This document shows, one piece after another, positions 26,457 through 34,903 of a stretch of DNA of 64,000 nucleotides. The notes under the pieces were generated by a model that was not told the origin of the DNA, made no database searches, and saw only the letters and a program-made list of their open reading frames with translations. How positions within the stretch are numbered: the stretch's first letter is position 1; every line of letters begins with the position of its first letter. Origin of the DNA: Sphingomonas sp. BK235 (lineage in GTDB: Bacteria; Pseudomonadota; Alphaproteobacteria; Sphingomonadales; Sphingomonadaceae); assembly GCF_004345855.1 (NCBI RefSeq), contig NZ_SLXN01000005.1:62001-126000 (forward strand), given 5' to 3'. A program made the translations under genes and the position numbers.

Positions 26457-27611
26457 TCAGACGAACGACGTGCGGCACGCGGGCGCGGTCCGCACCGCGC
26501 TCTTCAGCATCAGCCACACCAGCTCGGCCTGGCGGTTGGTGTCGGTCTTGAGGAAGATCTGCTTGAGATAGGAGCGCGCGGTTTGCTCGCGCACGTGCAT
26601 CGCGCCGGCCGCCTCGGCCAGGCTGGTGCCGTCCGCCAACAGGCTGGCGAGTCGCGTCTCCACTGGCGACAGGCCGTACATCTTGCACGCGGGCTCGATC
26701 AGCCGGCGCAGGTCCTGCTCGGGATCGAACACATAGGCGATCGCGGCGCAATCCTCGGCGCCGCGCGGCGCGGTGTCGCTCGCGACGATCGCGACCAGCA
26801 GCGGGCGGCGGTCGGCGCGCGCCAGCGCCATCACCGGCGCGGTCGGCGCGACCTCGTTGCGCGCCCTGATCGGGCTGCCCCCGATGACATGGTCGAGCGC
26901 GGCCTGGAGCCGCAGCGTGTCGGGCAAGCGGCTCGCGCTGAGCAAGGTGCCGCTGCGGCGCAGCCCGTCATTCTGCTCCATCAGCGCCTCCGCCACCGCA
27001 TTGGCGAACATCAACTGCCCGCGCGTGTTGACCAGCAGAACGCCGACGTCGCTGTTGTTGACCGCGTCGGTCAGCCCGCGCACCTGCGCCAGCGCGCGGG
27101 CGCGCTGCGCCCATAGCCCGAAGACGGGGTGGAGCAGCGGCAGCAGCCGCGCCGCGGCGTCACGCGCGCGCGTGCGCGCCCCGTCGCCGAGGCGGTGGAA
27201 CAGCGAGGTGACGGTGATGACGCCCTGCGTCGTGGGAATGTCCGCGGTCAGCACCGCGCCGGCGGCGGCGTCGCCCGGGACGCCAGGGCTGACCCAGCCG
27301 ACCGGCGACTCGCCCGGGTGGCCGCGCCCCGCCAGCGCGGTGACCAGCGCCTCGATCTGCTCGCGCGAGTCGCACGCGCCCGCGGCGTAGAGCGCGACCG
27401 GGCGTGCGCCGGGCGTCGCGCTCCAGGTGACGAGCACGCCGTCGGCCTCGAGCAGGCGCGCGACCTCGCGCGCGACCTGCGCGACCGGGTCGCCGTCGTC
27501 GCGCGGCGGCAGATGATGGTCGAGATGGGGAGGCGCGGCGGCGGCGCAGGTCTGGACGTAACTCCGCTCGGCCATCGGAACGATGGCCGAGGTATGCAGG
27601 ACGCTGACCAT
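26457..27611 (-). CDS. LuxR-type HTH regulator with PAS-like sensor, probable regulator of the fibre cluster
   Basis: The protein has 384 aa. The C-terminus carries a LuxR-type helix-turn-helix: YGLSPVETRLASLLADGTSLAEAAGAMHVREQTARSYLKQIFLKTDTNRQAELV. The middle (about 180-240) reads as a PAS domain (VGVLLVNTRGQLMFANAVAEAL). The N-terminal 150 residues look GAF-like. No receiver Asp or autoinducer domain is obvious, so the signal is unknown. The start ATG has GGAGAGAA upstream. It lies 198 bases ahead of, and on the same strand as, the repeat-protein operon, so a direct regulatory role is likely (inference). Confidence 0.85.
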   Translation of the reverse strand: MVSVLHTSAIVPMAERSYVQTCAAAAPPHLDHHLPPRDDGDPVAQVAREVARLLEADGVLVTWSATPGARPVALYAAGACDSREQIEALVTALAGRGHPGESPVGWVSPGVPGDAAAGAVLTADIPTTQGVITVTSLFHRLGDGARTRARDAAARLLPLLHPVFGLWAQRARALAQVRGLTDAVNNSDVGVLLVNTRGQLMFANAVAEALMEQNDGLRRSGTLLSASRLPDTLRLQAALDHVIGGSPIRARNEVAPTAPVMALARADRRPLLVAIVASDTAPRGAEDCAAIAYVFDPEQDLRRLIEPACKMYGLSPVETRLASLLADGTSLAEAAGAMHVREQTARSYLKQIFLKTDTNRQAELVWLMLKSAVRTAPACRTSFV

Positions 27612-28026
27612 GGTTCTCTCCTGTTATCCGGCCGGTTTTTCCGGTCCGCCCCGCGTTCGATGCGGTGGTTGTCGCTCGTCTATGTGGTTCGGTGCGTCGT
27701 TCATCCCGTGATTGGATCGGGTCGGGCCAGCAGCATGAGCCAATATCGCACCGCGGCAAGCTGCTGCATGCCCGTGCGGCTTCCCGAAACGGGACGTGTC
27801 AACGCGAGTCGCGGCCGTCCCTGACCAGATCGAGCCTGCGCCGACTCGCCGTGCCAACGGAATGGAAAACCACGGATTGTTCCATTTCTGAACGCCGCGG
27901 CCGGCGCTGCCGGGCGGGTCGTCGGCACCGCCGCGCGCGGCGCGATCGGCGCGGCCCGCGCGCGATGCGTCGCTTGCGCGCGGCGGGGCGCCCCCTACAA
28001 CCGCCGCCCCGCGCGGCAACAGCGGC
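27612..28026. other. Intergenic region without a supported gene
   Basis: 415 bases between the LuxR-type regulator (leftward) and the end of the SGNH hydrolase gene (also leftward). It should contain the regulator's promoter. It is AT-richer near 27660-27760. Several frames are open across it, but none has a convincing start, codon pattern or homologous motif. Confidence 0.5.
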
Positions 28027-28914
28027 TCAGCGCAGCAGCGGCTCCACCGCGCGGGTGTAGATCGCGGCCATCCGTTTCTGCCCCGCGTCGGTCGGGTGGA
28101 GGCCGTCGCCGAACCAGCTCTTGTCGCAGGCGGCGGCGTCGGGACCGATCACGGGATCGGCGGCGAGGTCGAACACGCCGTCGATCCTGGTGCCGACCGA
28201 GGCGCGGATCTCGGCATTGGCGATCGGGCGCCGCTCCATGTGGCGGCGGTGATAATCGGCGAACTGCGGCAGGCAGATCGGCAGCACCGTGCCCACCACC
28301 ACCTTGGCGCCGGTCGCCTTCACCGCGGCGACATAGGACCAGAGATCGTCGAGCCAGCCGCCCGCGCCGACATAGCCGCTGCCGCCCAGATCGTTGGCGC
28401 CGATCAGGATGGTGACGATCGCGGGCTTCTCCGCGACGAGCTGGGGCAGGCGCTGGACCAGGCCGTTGCCGTTGCGCGCGTCGGTGATCTGCGCGCCGCC
28501 GACCGCATTGCCGTGGAACGTCACCTTGGGATGCGCCGCGGCGAACAGCCCGGTGTACGAGCCCGCCCAGAACACCGAGATCGAGTCACCTTCCGCGACG
28601 ATGCCGCTCAGCCCCGCCGCAGTGGGGGGCGGGGTCGGGGTGGGGCTGGGAGTGGGGCTGGGGCTCGGCGTGGGCGACGGGCTCGGCGCGGGGCTCGGGG
28701 TCGGTGAGGGGGTCGGGCTGGGCGCGGGGGTCGGCGTCGCCGCGGCGGCGGCGGGGACTACCGCGACCGCGCCCGACGGGCCGCCGTCGCGCGCCGCGGC
28801 GTCGCCGCACGCGGGGAAGCACAGCAGCACCGCGCCGGTGAACAGGTGGCGGAGCGCCGCGCGCGGGAACCGGCGCGGAGCGGCGGGGCGGATCGGGTCA
28901 GGGAAGGACGTCAT
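28027..28914 (-). CDS. Exported SGNH/GDSL hydrolase with Pro-Thr-Ser linker
   Basis: The protein has 295 aa. The N-terminal export signal is rich in hydrophobics and ends FPACGD, an imperfect lipobox. A PTPSPSP-type linker spans about 60-98. The SGNH domain follows: nucleophile S111 in VAEGDSISVFW, Gly in NAVGGAQ, Asn in LIGANDLGG, Asp/His in DGLHPTDAG. It is likely an esterase acting on surface polysaccharide or lipid in the periplasm or outer membrane. ATG at 28914 is the first start; its Shine-Dalgarno is weak. Confidence 0.88.
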   Translation of the reverse strand: MTSFPDPIRPAAPRRFPRAALRHLFTGAVLLCFPACGDAAARDGGPSGAVAVVPAAAAATPTPAPSPTPSPTPSPAPSPSPTPSPSPTPSPTPTPPPTAAGLSGIVAEGDSISVFWAGSYTGLFAAAHPKVTFHGNAVGGAQITDARNGNGLVQRLPQLVAEKPAIVTILIGANDLGGSGYVGAGGWLDDLWSYVAAVKATGAKVVVGTVLPICLPQFADYHRRHMERRPIANAEIRASVGTRIDGVFDLAADPVIGPDAAACDKSWFGDGLHPTDAGQKRMAAIYTRAVEPLLR

Positions 28915-29260
28915 GCACGCATGTCCCGCTGGGCCGACGCCGCGCCGCGCGGGGCGGCCGACGGCGCGGCGATGACTGATGGCGAGTGTCGATGAGCCAT
29001 TAAGGTTAAGCAAGGATGAAGCCACGCGCGGCGCGCACGGGCGCGCCGCGTATCAAGATTACTCCGGCCCCGATCGGTTCGCCCCGGTCACCCGGTTCCG
29101 ATCACCCGGCCCCGATCGGTCCGGGGCCGAGCGGCCCGGGTCCGGCCTCGAGCGGCCGCCACGCTATCGTCGCGCGCGACTGTCCCGCGTCGCGGCCGCG
29201 CGGCGTTTGTCGTGGCGGCGGCGCGGCGGTATAGCGCGACGGTCCCTGGGAGCAGAATTC
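28915..29260. other. Divergent intergenic region between SGNH hydrolase and DUF1996 genes
   Basis: 346 bases. It contains a short AT-rich stretch with TTAAGGTTAAG near 28999 and a C/G-rich segment (29065-29160) in which CCCCGATCGGT and CCGGTC/CCCGG variants recur. It presumably holds both promoters. No gene is supported. Confidence 0.4.
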
Positions 29261-30487
29261 GTGTATCGTCGCCTCCTCTTCGGTCTCCTGCTGGTCGCCA
29301 GCGCGACGGCGGTGGCGCAGCGCGACTCGGGGCTGCGCGCCGACGAGGCGGTGTACGAGCTGCGCGGCCCCGCGCCGCGCACCGCCGCGCTGACCGATCC
29401 CGCCTCCGACACCGCGGTGGCAGGCGGCACGCCGCACGGCGACCTGGTCCGCGCGCGCCCGACCGAGGACGTGCTGCGCGTCCCCGCCGCGGTCGCCTCG
29501 ACGGTGCGCCCGCGCGCCTTGCTCGAGCCGACCGCGGGAACCGGGGTGATCCCGCCCTCGGCCGCGCCCGACGTGGCGGGGGCGTTCCGCTTCATCTGCC
29601 AGCCGGGGCAGGTGAGCTACGACGACCCGATCGTCTTCCCCGGCCAGCCCGGCAAGAGCCACCTCCACCAATGGTTCGGCAACACCGCCGCGGACGCGCA
29701 CTCGACCTATGAGAGCCTGCGCCGCAGCGGCGAGAGCACGTGCATGAACGTCGCCAATCGCTCGGCCTATTGGATGCCCGCGATGCTCGACGGCAAGGGG
29801 CATGTCGTCCGCCCGGACTACGTCACCATCTATTACAAGCGACTGGCGCGCCCGGAGGATTGCGCGCGGATGGCGGCGCGCGGCTGTGCGGCGCTGCCGC
29901 GCGGGCTGCGGATCATCTTCGGCTATGACATGGTCGCGCATCGCGCCACCGAACATGCCGCTTACTTCAACTGCGACGGCCCCGGCGCGCAGTCGGGCCA
30001 TTACGACACGATCACCGAGGCGGCGGCGCATTGTCCCGCCGGCGCGCGGCTGGGCGCGGTGATCGTCGCGCCCGATTGCTGGGACGGTCAGCGGCTCGAC
30101 AGCGCCAACCACCGCGATCACATGGCGCGTCCCGGCTATGGCAGCAACGGGGTGCATCGCTGCCCCTCGACCCATCCTTATGCGGTGCCGACCTTCACCA
30201 TGGGTGCCTGGTATTCGGTCGACCAGGCGGGCGCGGCGGACTGGTATCTGTCGTCGGACGAGATGCCGGGGATGAAGCGGATGCCCGCGGGCTCCACCTT
30301 CCACGCCGATTGGTTCGGCGCCTGGGACGATGAGGTGATGGCGATGTGGACCGACCATTGCATCGCCAAGCTGCTCAATTGCAGCGGCGGCGACCTGGGC
30401 AATGGCATGACGCTGAAACAGGTCGGGCCGTTCGACTGGAAGACCAAGCGGCGGCTGGTGGCGGTGCCGCCGCGCCCGAAGAGCTGA
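29261..30487 (+). CDS. Secreted DUF1996 protein
   Basis: The protein has 408 aa. GTG start at 29261 with GGGAGCA upstream is chosen because it yields a clean signal peptide (YRRLLFGLLLVASATAVAQ). The DUF1996 domain runs from about 105 to 380: FRFICQPGQVSYDDPIVFPG, KSHLHQWFGNT, a cysteine set (STCMN, EDCARMAARGCA, NCDG), CWDGQRLDS and DHMARPGYG. The family is common in fungi and scattered in bacteria; its function is unknown, though a conserved His-rich pocket suggests an extracellular enzyme or binding protein. Isolated gene. Confidence 0.88.
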   Translation: MYRRLLFGLLLVASATAVAQRDSGLRADEAVYELRGPAPRTAALTDPASDTAVAGGTPHGDLVRARPTEDVLRVPAAVASTVRPRALLEPTAGTGVIPPSAAPDVAGAFRFICQPGQVSYDDPIVFPGQPGKSHLHQWFGNTAADAHSTYESLRRSGESTCMNVANRSAYWMPAMLDGKGHVVRPDYVTIYYKRLARPEDCARMAARGCAALPRGLRIIFGYDMVAHRATEHAAYFNCDGPGAQSGHYDTITEAAAHCPAGARLGAVIVAPDCWDGQRLDSANHRDHMARPGYGSNGVHRCPSTHPYAVPTFTMGAWYSVDQAGAADWYLSSDEMPGMKRMPAGSTFHADWFGAWDDEVMAMWTDHCIAKLLNCSGGDLGNGMTLKQVGPFDWKTKRRLVAVPPRPKS

Positions 30488-30506
30488 GCGCGCCGCCTCG
30501 ATAAAA

Positions 30507-30548
30507 GGGCCGTGCGTCGTGGTGAACCAAGGGAGTTCCGCACGGCCC
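30507..30548. terminator. Hairpin with a T run only on the minus strand
   Basis: GGGCCGTGCG and CGCACGGCCC form a perfect 10-bp stem around a 22-base loop. Reading leftward it is followed by TTTTATC, as in an intrinsic terminator. Reading rightward (after the DUF1996 gene) there is no T tract. Confidence 0.55.
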
Positions 30549-30770
30549 AGTGCCGCCATGACGGCGCGGCGTTCATATCCGATGATACCGTCTGAACGAA
30601 CGGCGAATCGGCGGCGCTGCGCCGCGCGCGTGTCGATGTGGGACAAAGCCGCGGGCCGGGCGCCGGCGCGCCCGCGTCCATAGCTGCCCTAAGCGGCGGC
30701 GAAGGCGAAGTGCGCTCCCCAGCCGCGCGCGACGCGGCTAGCAGGCGCGCTTGTCCCGCGCAGGAGCCGC

Positions 30771-31682
30771 ATGACCGATCTCGCCATCCTCTATGAACAT
30801 CCGCGCTGGTTCGCGCCGCTGTTCGCCGCGCTCGACCGGCGCGGGGTCGATTATGTCGCGCTGCCCGCGGACGGACTCGCGGTCGATCCCGCGGCGCCGC
30901 CACCGGCGCGCGTCGTGTTCAACCGAATCGCGATGTCGAGCTTCCTGCGCGCGCCCGAGCATCCGATCTTCCACGCGGCCGCGGTGCTGGCGCAATGGCA
31001 GGCGCGCGGCGCGCGCGTGCTCAACGGCGCCGGGGCGCTCGCGCTCGATTCGTCCAAGGCGCGCCAGCTCGCGCTGATCGCCGGGCTGGGCCATGCCATC
31101 CCCGCGACGCGGTCGGTGCATCGCGCCGCCGATCTGCCCGCCGCGGCGGCGGGGCTGCGCTTCCCGATCGTGGTCAAGGCCAATATCGGCGGCTCGGGCG
31201 CGGGGATCACGCGCTACGACACGCCCGAGGCGCTGACCGCGGCGGTGGCCGGGGGCAGCGTGCCCGACAGCATCGACCGCGTGCTGCTGGCGCAGGAATA
31301 TGTCCCGGTGCGCGGCGGCGCGATCACGCGGATCGAGACGCTGGCGGGGCGCTTCCTCTACGCCATCGCGGTGGACGGCGGCGGCAGCTTCGACCTGTGC
31401 CCCGCGGACGCCTGCGCGCTGCCCGGCGGCGCGGCGATCACGATGAGCCGCGTCGAGCCCGCCCCCGCGCTGGTCGAGGCGGCCGAGGCGATCGTCGCGG
31501 CGGCGGGGATCGACGTCGGCGGGGTCGAGGTGCTGGTCGACGATCGCGACGGCATCGCGCGCTTCTACGACATCAACGCCTTGTCCAATTTCGTCGCCGA
31601 CCCGTTGACCGTGCTCGGCTGGGACCCGCACGAGCGGCTGGTCGACTGGCTGGTGGCGGTGATCGACGAGGCGCGCGCGTGA
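30771..31682 (+). CDS. ATP-grasp ligase (RimK-like), first gene of the met-type importer operon
   Basis: The protein has 303 aa. The ATP-grasp core is visible: FPIVVKANIGGSGAGI (glycine-rich loop with the nucleotide-binding Lys), LLAQEYVPV (hinge), and VEVLVDDRDGIARFYDINALSNF (metal-binding acidic/Asn residues). It lacks the carboxylase features, so it probably ligates an amino acid or acid to a small molecule or peptide. The product is unknown. CAGGAGC precedes the ATG, and the stop overlaps the next gene by GTGA, which ties it to the flavin monooxygenase. Confidence 0.85.
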   Translation: MTDLAILYEHPRWFAPLFAALDRRGVDYVALPADGLAVDPAAPPPARVVFNRIAMSSFLRAPEHPIFHAAAVLAQWQARGARVLNGAGALALDSSKARQLALIAGLGHAIPATRSVHRAADLPAAAAGLRFPIVVKANIGGSGAGITRYDTPEALTAAVAGGSVPDSIDRVLLAQEYVPVRGGAITRIETLAGRFLYAIAVDGGGSFDLCPADACALPGGAAITMSRVEPAPALVEAAEAIVAAAGIDVGGVEVLVDDRDGIARFYDINALSNFVADPLTVLGWDPHERLVDWLVAVIDEARA

Positions 31683-32698
31683 GATACGGTTTCTGGATGC
31701 CCGTGTTCGGCGGCTGGCTGCGCAACGTCCGCGACGAGGGGATGAGCGCGAGCTGGGATTATGCGCGGCGGCTGACGCGCGACGCTGAGCGCTGGGGCTA
31801 TGACCTGACGCTGATCGCCGAGCTGAACCTCAACGACATCAAGGGCATCGACCAGCCAGCGCTCGACGCCTGGTCGACCGCCGCGGCGCTGGCCGCGGTG
31901 ACCGAGCGGATCGAGCTGATGGTGGCGGTGCGGCCCAATTTCCACCATCCCGCGCTATTCGCCAAGGCCGCCGCCAATATCGACCGGATCGCCGGCGGGC
32001 GGCTGTCGCTCAACGTCGTGTCGAGCTGGTGGGCCGACGAGGCGAAGCAATACGGCCTCCCATTCGACCAGCACGACGATCGCTACGCGCGCACCGCCGA
32101 GTGGCTGGCGGTGGTGGACGGGCTGTGGCGCGAGGACCGGTTCAGCTTCGACGGTCGCTTCTATCGCACCGAGGCGGCGATCTGCGCGCCCAAGCCGGTG
32201 GCGCGCCCGATCGTCTACGCCGGGGGCGAGAGCGAGACGGCCAAGACGATGATCGCGACGCAGTGCGACGCTTATGTGATGCACGGCGATCCGGTCGCGG
32301 CGATCGCGCCCAAGATCGCGGACATGCGCGCGCGCCGCGCGCGGGTGGAGGGCGCCGCGCCGATGCGTTTCGGCATGGCGGCCTATGCGATCGTGCGCGA
32401 CAGCGAGGCCGAGGCGCAGCGCGAGCTGGAGCGGATCACCACCGTCACCGATCTGCCCGCGGGCTACGACAATTTCGACCAGTGGCTGTCGGGCACCCAG
32501 CTCGAGCGCGAGCTCAAGCTGCAGGAATATTCGGTGTCCAACCGCGGATTGCGCCCGCGGCTGGTGGGCACGCCCGAGCAGCTGCGGCAGCGGATCGCGG
32601 ACTATGAGGGCGCCGGGCTCGACCTGCTGCTGCTCCAGATGAGCCCGCAGGCGGAGGAGATGGAGCGGTTCGCCGCGCAGGTGATGGGCACCGCATGA
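31679..32698 (+). CDS. LLM-class flavin-dependent monooxygenase (SsuD/SfnG-like)
   Basis: The protein has 339 aa. The luciferase-like fold shows [59 protein letters not shown] and [15 protein letters not shown]...[19 protein letters not shown] is typical of the SsuD/SfnG/MsuD group, which oxidises sulfonates or sulfones with FMNH2. The sulfur substrate is inferred partly from the downstream MetNIQ transporter. GTG start in a 4-base overlap with the ATP-grasp gene; ATGA overlap with metN. Confidence 0.86.
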   Translation: MRYGFWMPVFGGWLRNVRDEGMSASWDYARRLTRDAERWGYDLTLIAELNLNDIKGIDQPALDAWSTAAALAAVTERIELMVAVRPNFHHPALFAKAAANIDRIAGGRLSLNVVSSWWADEAKQYGLPFDQHDDRYARTAEWLAVVDGLWREDRFSFDGRFYRTEAAICAPKPVARPIVYAGGESETAKTMIATQCDAYVMHGDPVAAIAPKIADMRARRARVEGAAPMRFGMAAYAIVRDSEAEAQRELERITTVTDLPAGYDNFDQWLSGTQLERELKLQEYSVSNRGLRPRLVGTPEQLRQRIADYEGAGLDLLLLQMSPQAEEMERFAAQVMGTA

Positions 32699-33423
32699 TC
32701 GCGCTGGACCGCGTCTCCAAATTCTACCCCGACGGCACCGCGGCGCTGGACGCGGTGTCGCTGGAGGTGCCGCGCGGGTCGGTGTTCGGCGTGATCGGGC
32801 GGTCGGGCGCGGGCAAGTCGACGCTGCTGCGCCTCATCAACGGGCTGGAGCGGCCGAGCGCGGGCGAGGTGCGCGTCGACGGCATCGCGCTGGCGCAGGC
32901 CGACGCGCGCGCGCTGCGGCGGCTGCGGCGGCGCGTCGGCATGATCTTCCAGTCGTTCGGGCTGCTGGCGCACCGCACCGTGGCGGCGAACGTGGCGTTG
33001 CCGCTCGAGCTCGCCGGGGTGGCGCGCGACGAGCGCGCGGCGCGCGTCGCGGCGCTGCTCGCGCGCGTCGGGCTGAGCGAGCGCGCCGACGCCTATCCCG
33101 CGCGGCTGTCGGGCGGGCAGCGCCAGCGCGTCGGCATCGCGCGCGCGCTCGCCACCGCGCCCGATATCCTGCTGTGCGACGAGGCCACCAGCGCGCTCGA
33201 CCCCGAGACGACGCGCGCGGTGCTGGCGCTGCTGGGCGAGCTCAACCGCGAGCTGGGGCTGACGATCGTGCTGATCACGCACGAGATGGAGGTGGTGCGC
33301 GCGGTGTGCGACCGGGTGGCGGTGCTCGACCGCGGGCGGCTGGTGGAGAGCGGCGCGGTGGACACGGTGTTCGCCGACGCGCGCCTCGCCGCGACGCTGG
33401 CGCTGCTGGGGGATGCGGCATGA
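32695..33423 (+). CDS. metN: Methionine-type ABC importer ATPase (MetN-like, no NIL domain)
   Basis: The protein has 242 aa. Walker [11 protein letters not shown]-loop FQSFGLL, signature [15 protein letters not shown] and Walker [14 protein letters not shown] are all intact. The sequence closely follows MetN ([35 protein letters not shown]), but it stops after the H-loop helix and lacks the roughly 90-residue C-terminal NIL domain that senses methionine in E. coli MetN. Transinhibition by substrate may therefore be absent. Coupled by ATGA to both neighbours. Confidence 0.9.
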   Translation: MIALDRVSKFYPDGTAALDAVSLEVPRGSVFGVIGRSGAGKSTLLRLINGLERPSAGEVRVDGIALAQADARALRRLRRRVGMIFQSFGLLAHRTVAANVALPLELAGVARDERAARVAALLARVGLSERADAYPARLSGGQRQRVGIARALATAPDILLCDEATSALDPETTRAVLALLGELNRELGLTIVLITHEMEVVRAVCDRVAVLDRGRLVESGAVDTVFADARLAATLALLGDAA

Positions 33424-34085
33424 GCGGCTTCTTCGCCAACATCGTCTGGGGTGACATCCTGGTCGCGACGCGCGACACGCTGGTGATGCTGGGCGGGTCG
33501 CTGGCGCTGACGATCGCGCTGGGCGTGCCGCTCGGCGTGCTGCTGCATCTCACCGCGCCGGGGCAGCTCGCCGCGCGCGGCGGGCTTCACCGCGCGCTGG
33601 GCGTGGTGGTCAACGTGCTGCGCTCGATCCCCTTCGTGATCCTGCTGATCGTGATGATCCCGCTGACGATGCTGCTGGTCGGCACCTCGCTGGGGGTGGC
33701 GGGGGCGATCCCGCCGCTGGTGGTGGGGGCGGCGCCCTTCTACGCGCGGCTGGTCGAGCAGGCGCTGCGCGAGGTGCCGCGCAGCACGGTCGAGGCGGTG
33801 CAGGCGATGGGGGCGACGCGCTGGCAGATCGTCACGCGCGCGCTGCTGCCCGAGGCGCTGCCTGGGCTGGTGTCGGGCGCGACCGTCACCGCGGTGGCGC
33901 TGGTGTCGTTCACCGCGATGGCGGGGGTGGTCGGCGCGGGCGGGCTGGGCGACCTGGCGATCCGCTACGGCTATCAGCGCTTCCAGACCGACGTGATGCT
34001 GGTCACCGTCGCGCTGCTCGTGCTGCTCGTGCAGCTGCTACAATATGCCGGCGACCGGCTCGCGCGCCGGCTCGACCATCGTTGA
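33420..34085 (+). CDS. metI: Methionine-type ABC importer permease
   Basis: The protein has 221 aa, the usual MetI length, with five predicted helices. The EAA coupling loop [37 protein letters not shown] is intact. [21 protein letters not shown] and [17 protein letters not shown] are typical MetI segments. The start at 33420 overlaps the metN stop (ATGA). metQ begins 8 bases after its stop. Confidence 0.93.
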   Translation: MSGFFANIVWGDILVATRDTLVMLGGSLALTIALGVPLGVLLHLTAPGQLAARGGLHRALGVVVNVLRSIPFVILLIVMIPLTMLLVGTSLGVAGAIPPLVVGAAPFYARLVEQALREVPRSTVEAVQAMGATRWQIVTRALLPEALPGLVSGATVTAVALVSFTAMAGVVGAGGLGDLAIRYGYQRFQTDVMLVTVALLVLLVQLLQYAGDRLARRLDHR

Positions 34086-34093
34086 GGAAGGCC

Positions 34094-34903
34094 ATGATCC
34101 TGCGTCGTCATCTCGCCCGCTTCGTGCCGGCGCTGCTGCTCCCCGCGCTGCTGCTGTCGGCGTGCGGCGGCGGCCGGAGTGACCCGAACCGGCTGACCGT
34201 CGCCGCCACCGCGGTGCCGCACGCCGAGATCCTGGCGCAGGTCGCGCCGGAGCTGGCGAAACAGGGGGTGACGCTCGACGTCCGCGTCTTCAACGATTAC
34301 GTCCAGCCCAACCTCCAGGTCGATCAGGGGCAGATCGACGTCAACTACTTCCAGACCAAGCCCTATCTCGACCAGTTCAACCGCGAGCGCGGCACCAGGC
34401 TGGTGCCGCTGGCGGGGGTGCATGTCGAGCCGCTGGGCGCCTATTCGCGCCGCTGGAAGGCTCTGGCGCAGCTGCCGCAGGGGGCCAGCGTGGCGATCCC
34501 CAACGAGCCGAGCAACGGCGGGCGCGCGCTCCAGCTGCTCCAGAAAGCGGGGCTGATCCGGCTGCGCGCCCCCGCCGACCCGCTCGCGACGCTGCGCGAC
34601 ATCGCCGCCAACCCCAGGGGCTTGCAGTTCCGCGAGCTCGAGGCGGCGACGCTGCCGCGCGTGCTGGGCGAGGTGGACCTGGCGCTGATCAACACCAATT
34701 ACGCGCTCGACGCCAAGCTCAGCCCGGTCCGCGACGCGCTCGCGATCGAGGACAAGGACTCGCCCTATGTCAATTATCTGGTCGGGCGCCCCGGCAGCGC
34801 CGACGACCCGCGCGTGCGCAAGCTGATCGCGGCGCTGCGCAGCCCGGCGACGCGCGCCTATATCGAGAAGACCTACGCCGGCGCGGTGCTGCCCGCCTTC
34901 TGA
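34094..34903 (+). CDS. metQ: Methionine-type ABC importer substrate-binding lipoprotein
   Basis: The protein has 269 aa. The lipobox LLSAC lies at the end of the signal peptide. NLPA/MetQ motifs include VAATAVPHAEILAQVAPEL, FNDYVQPNLQVDQGQIDVNYFQTKPYLDQF, SVAIPNEPSNGGRALQLLQ and DLALINTNYAL. It captures methionine or a related compound in the periplasm. ATG at 34094 is chosen with GAGGAAG upstream; a TTG lies four codons earlier. The 3' end overlaps the convergent WYL regulator gene by 31 bases. Confidence 0.93.
   Translation: MILRRHLARFVPALLLPALLLSACGGGRSDPNRLTVAATAVPHAEILAQVAPELAKQGVTLDVRVFNDYVQPNLQVDQGQIDVNYFQTKPYLDQFNRERGTRLVPLAGVHVEPLGAYSRRWKALAQLPQGASVAIPNEPSNGGRALQLLQKAGLIRLRAPADPLATLRDIAANPRGLQFRELEAATLPRVLGEVDLALINTNYALDAKLSPVRDALAIEDKDSPYVNYLVGRPGSADDPRVRKLIAALRSPATRAYIEKTYAGAVLPAF

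Noticed and set aside
28990..29015. CtrA binding site (TTAA-N7-TTAA)
   Set aside because: TTAAGGTTAAG has a two-base instead of seven-base spacing.
30550..30770. SAM or other methionine riboswitch ahead of the ATP-grasp/met operon
   Set aside because: Looked for SAM-I and SAM-II core elements; none could be recognised.
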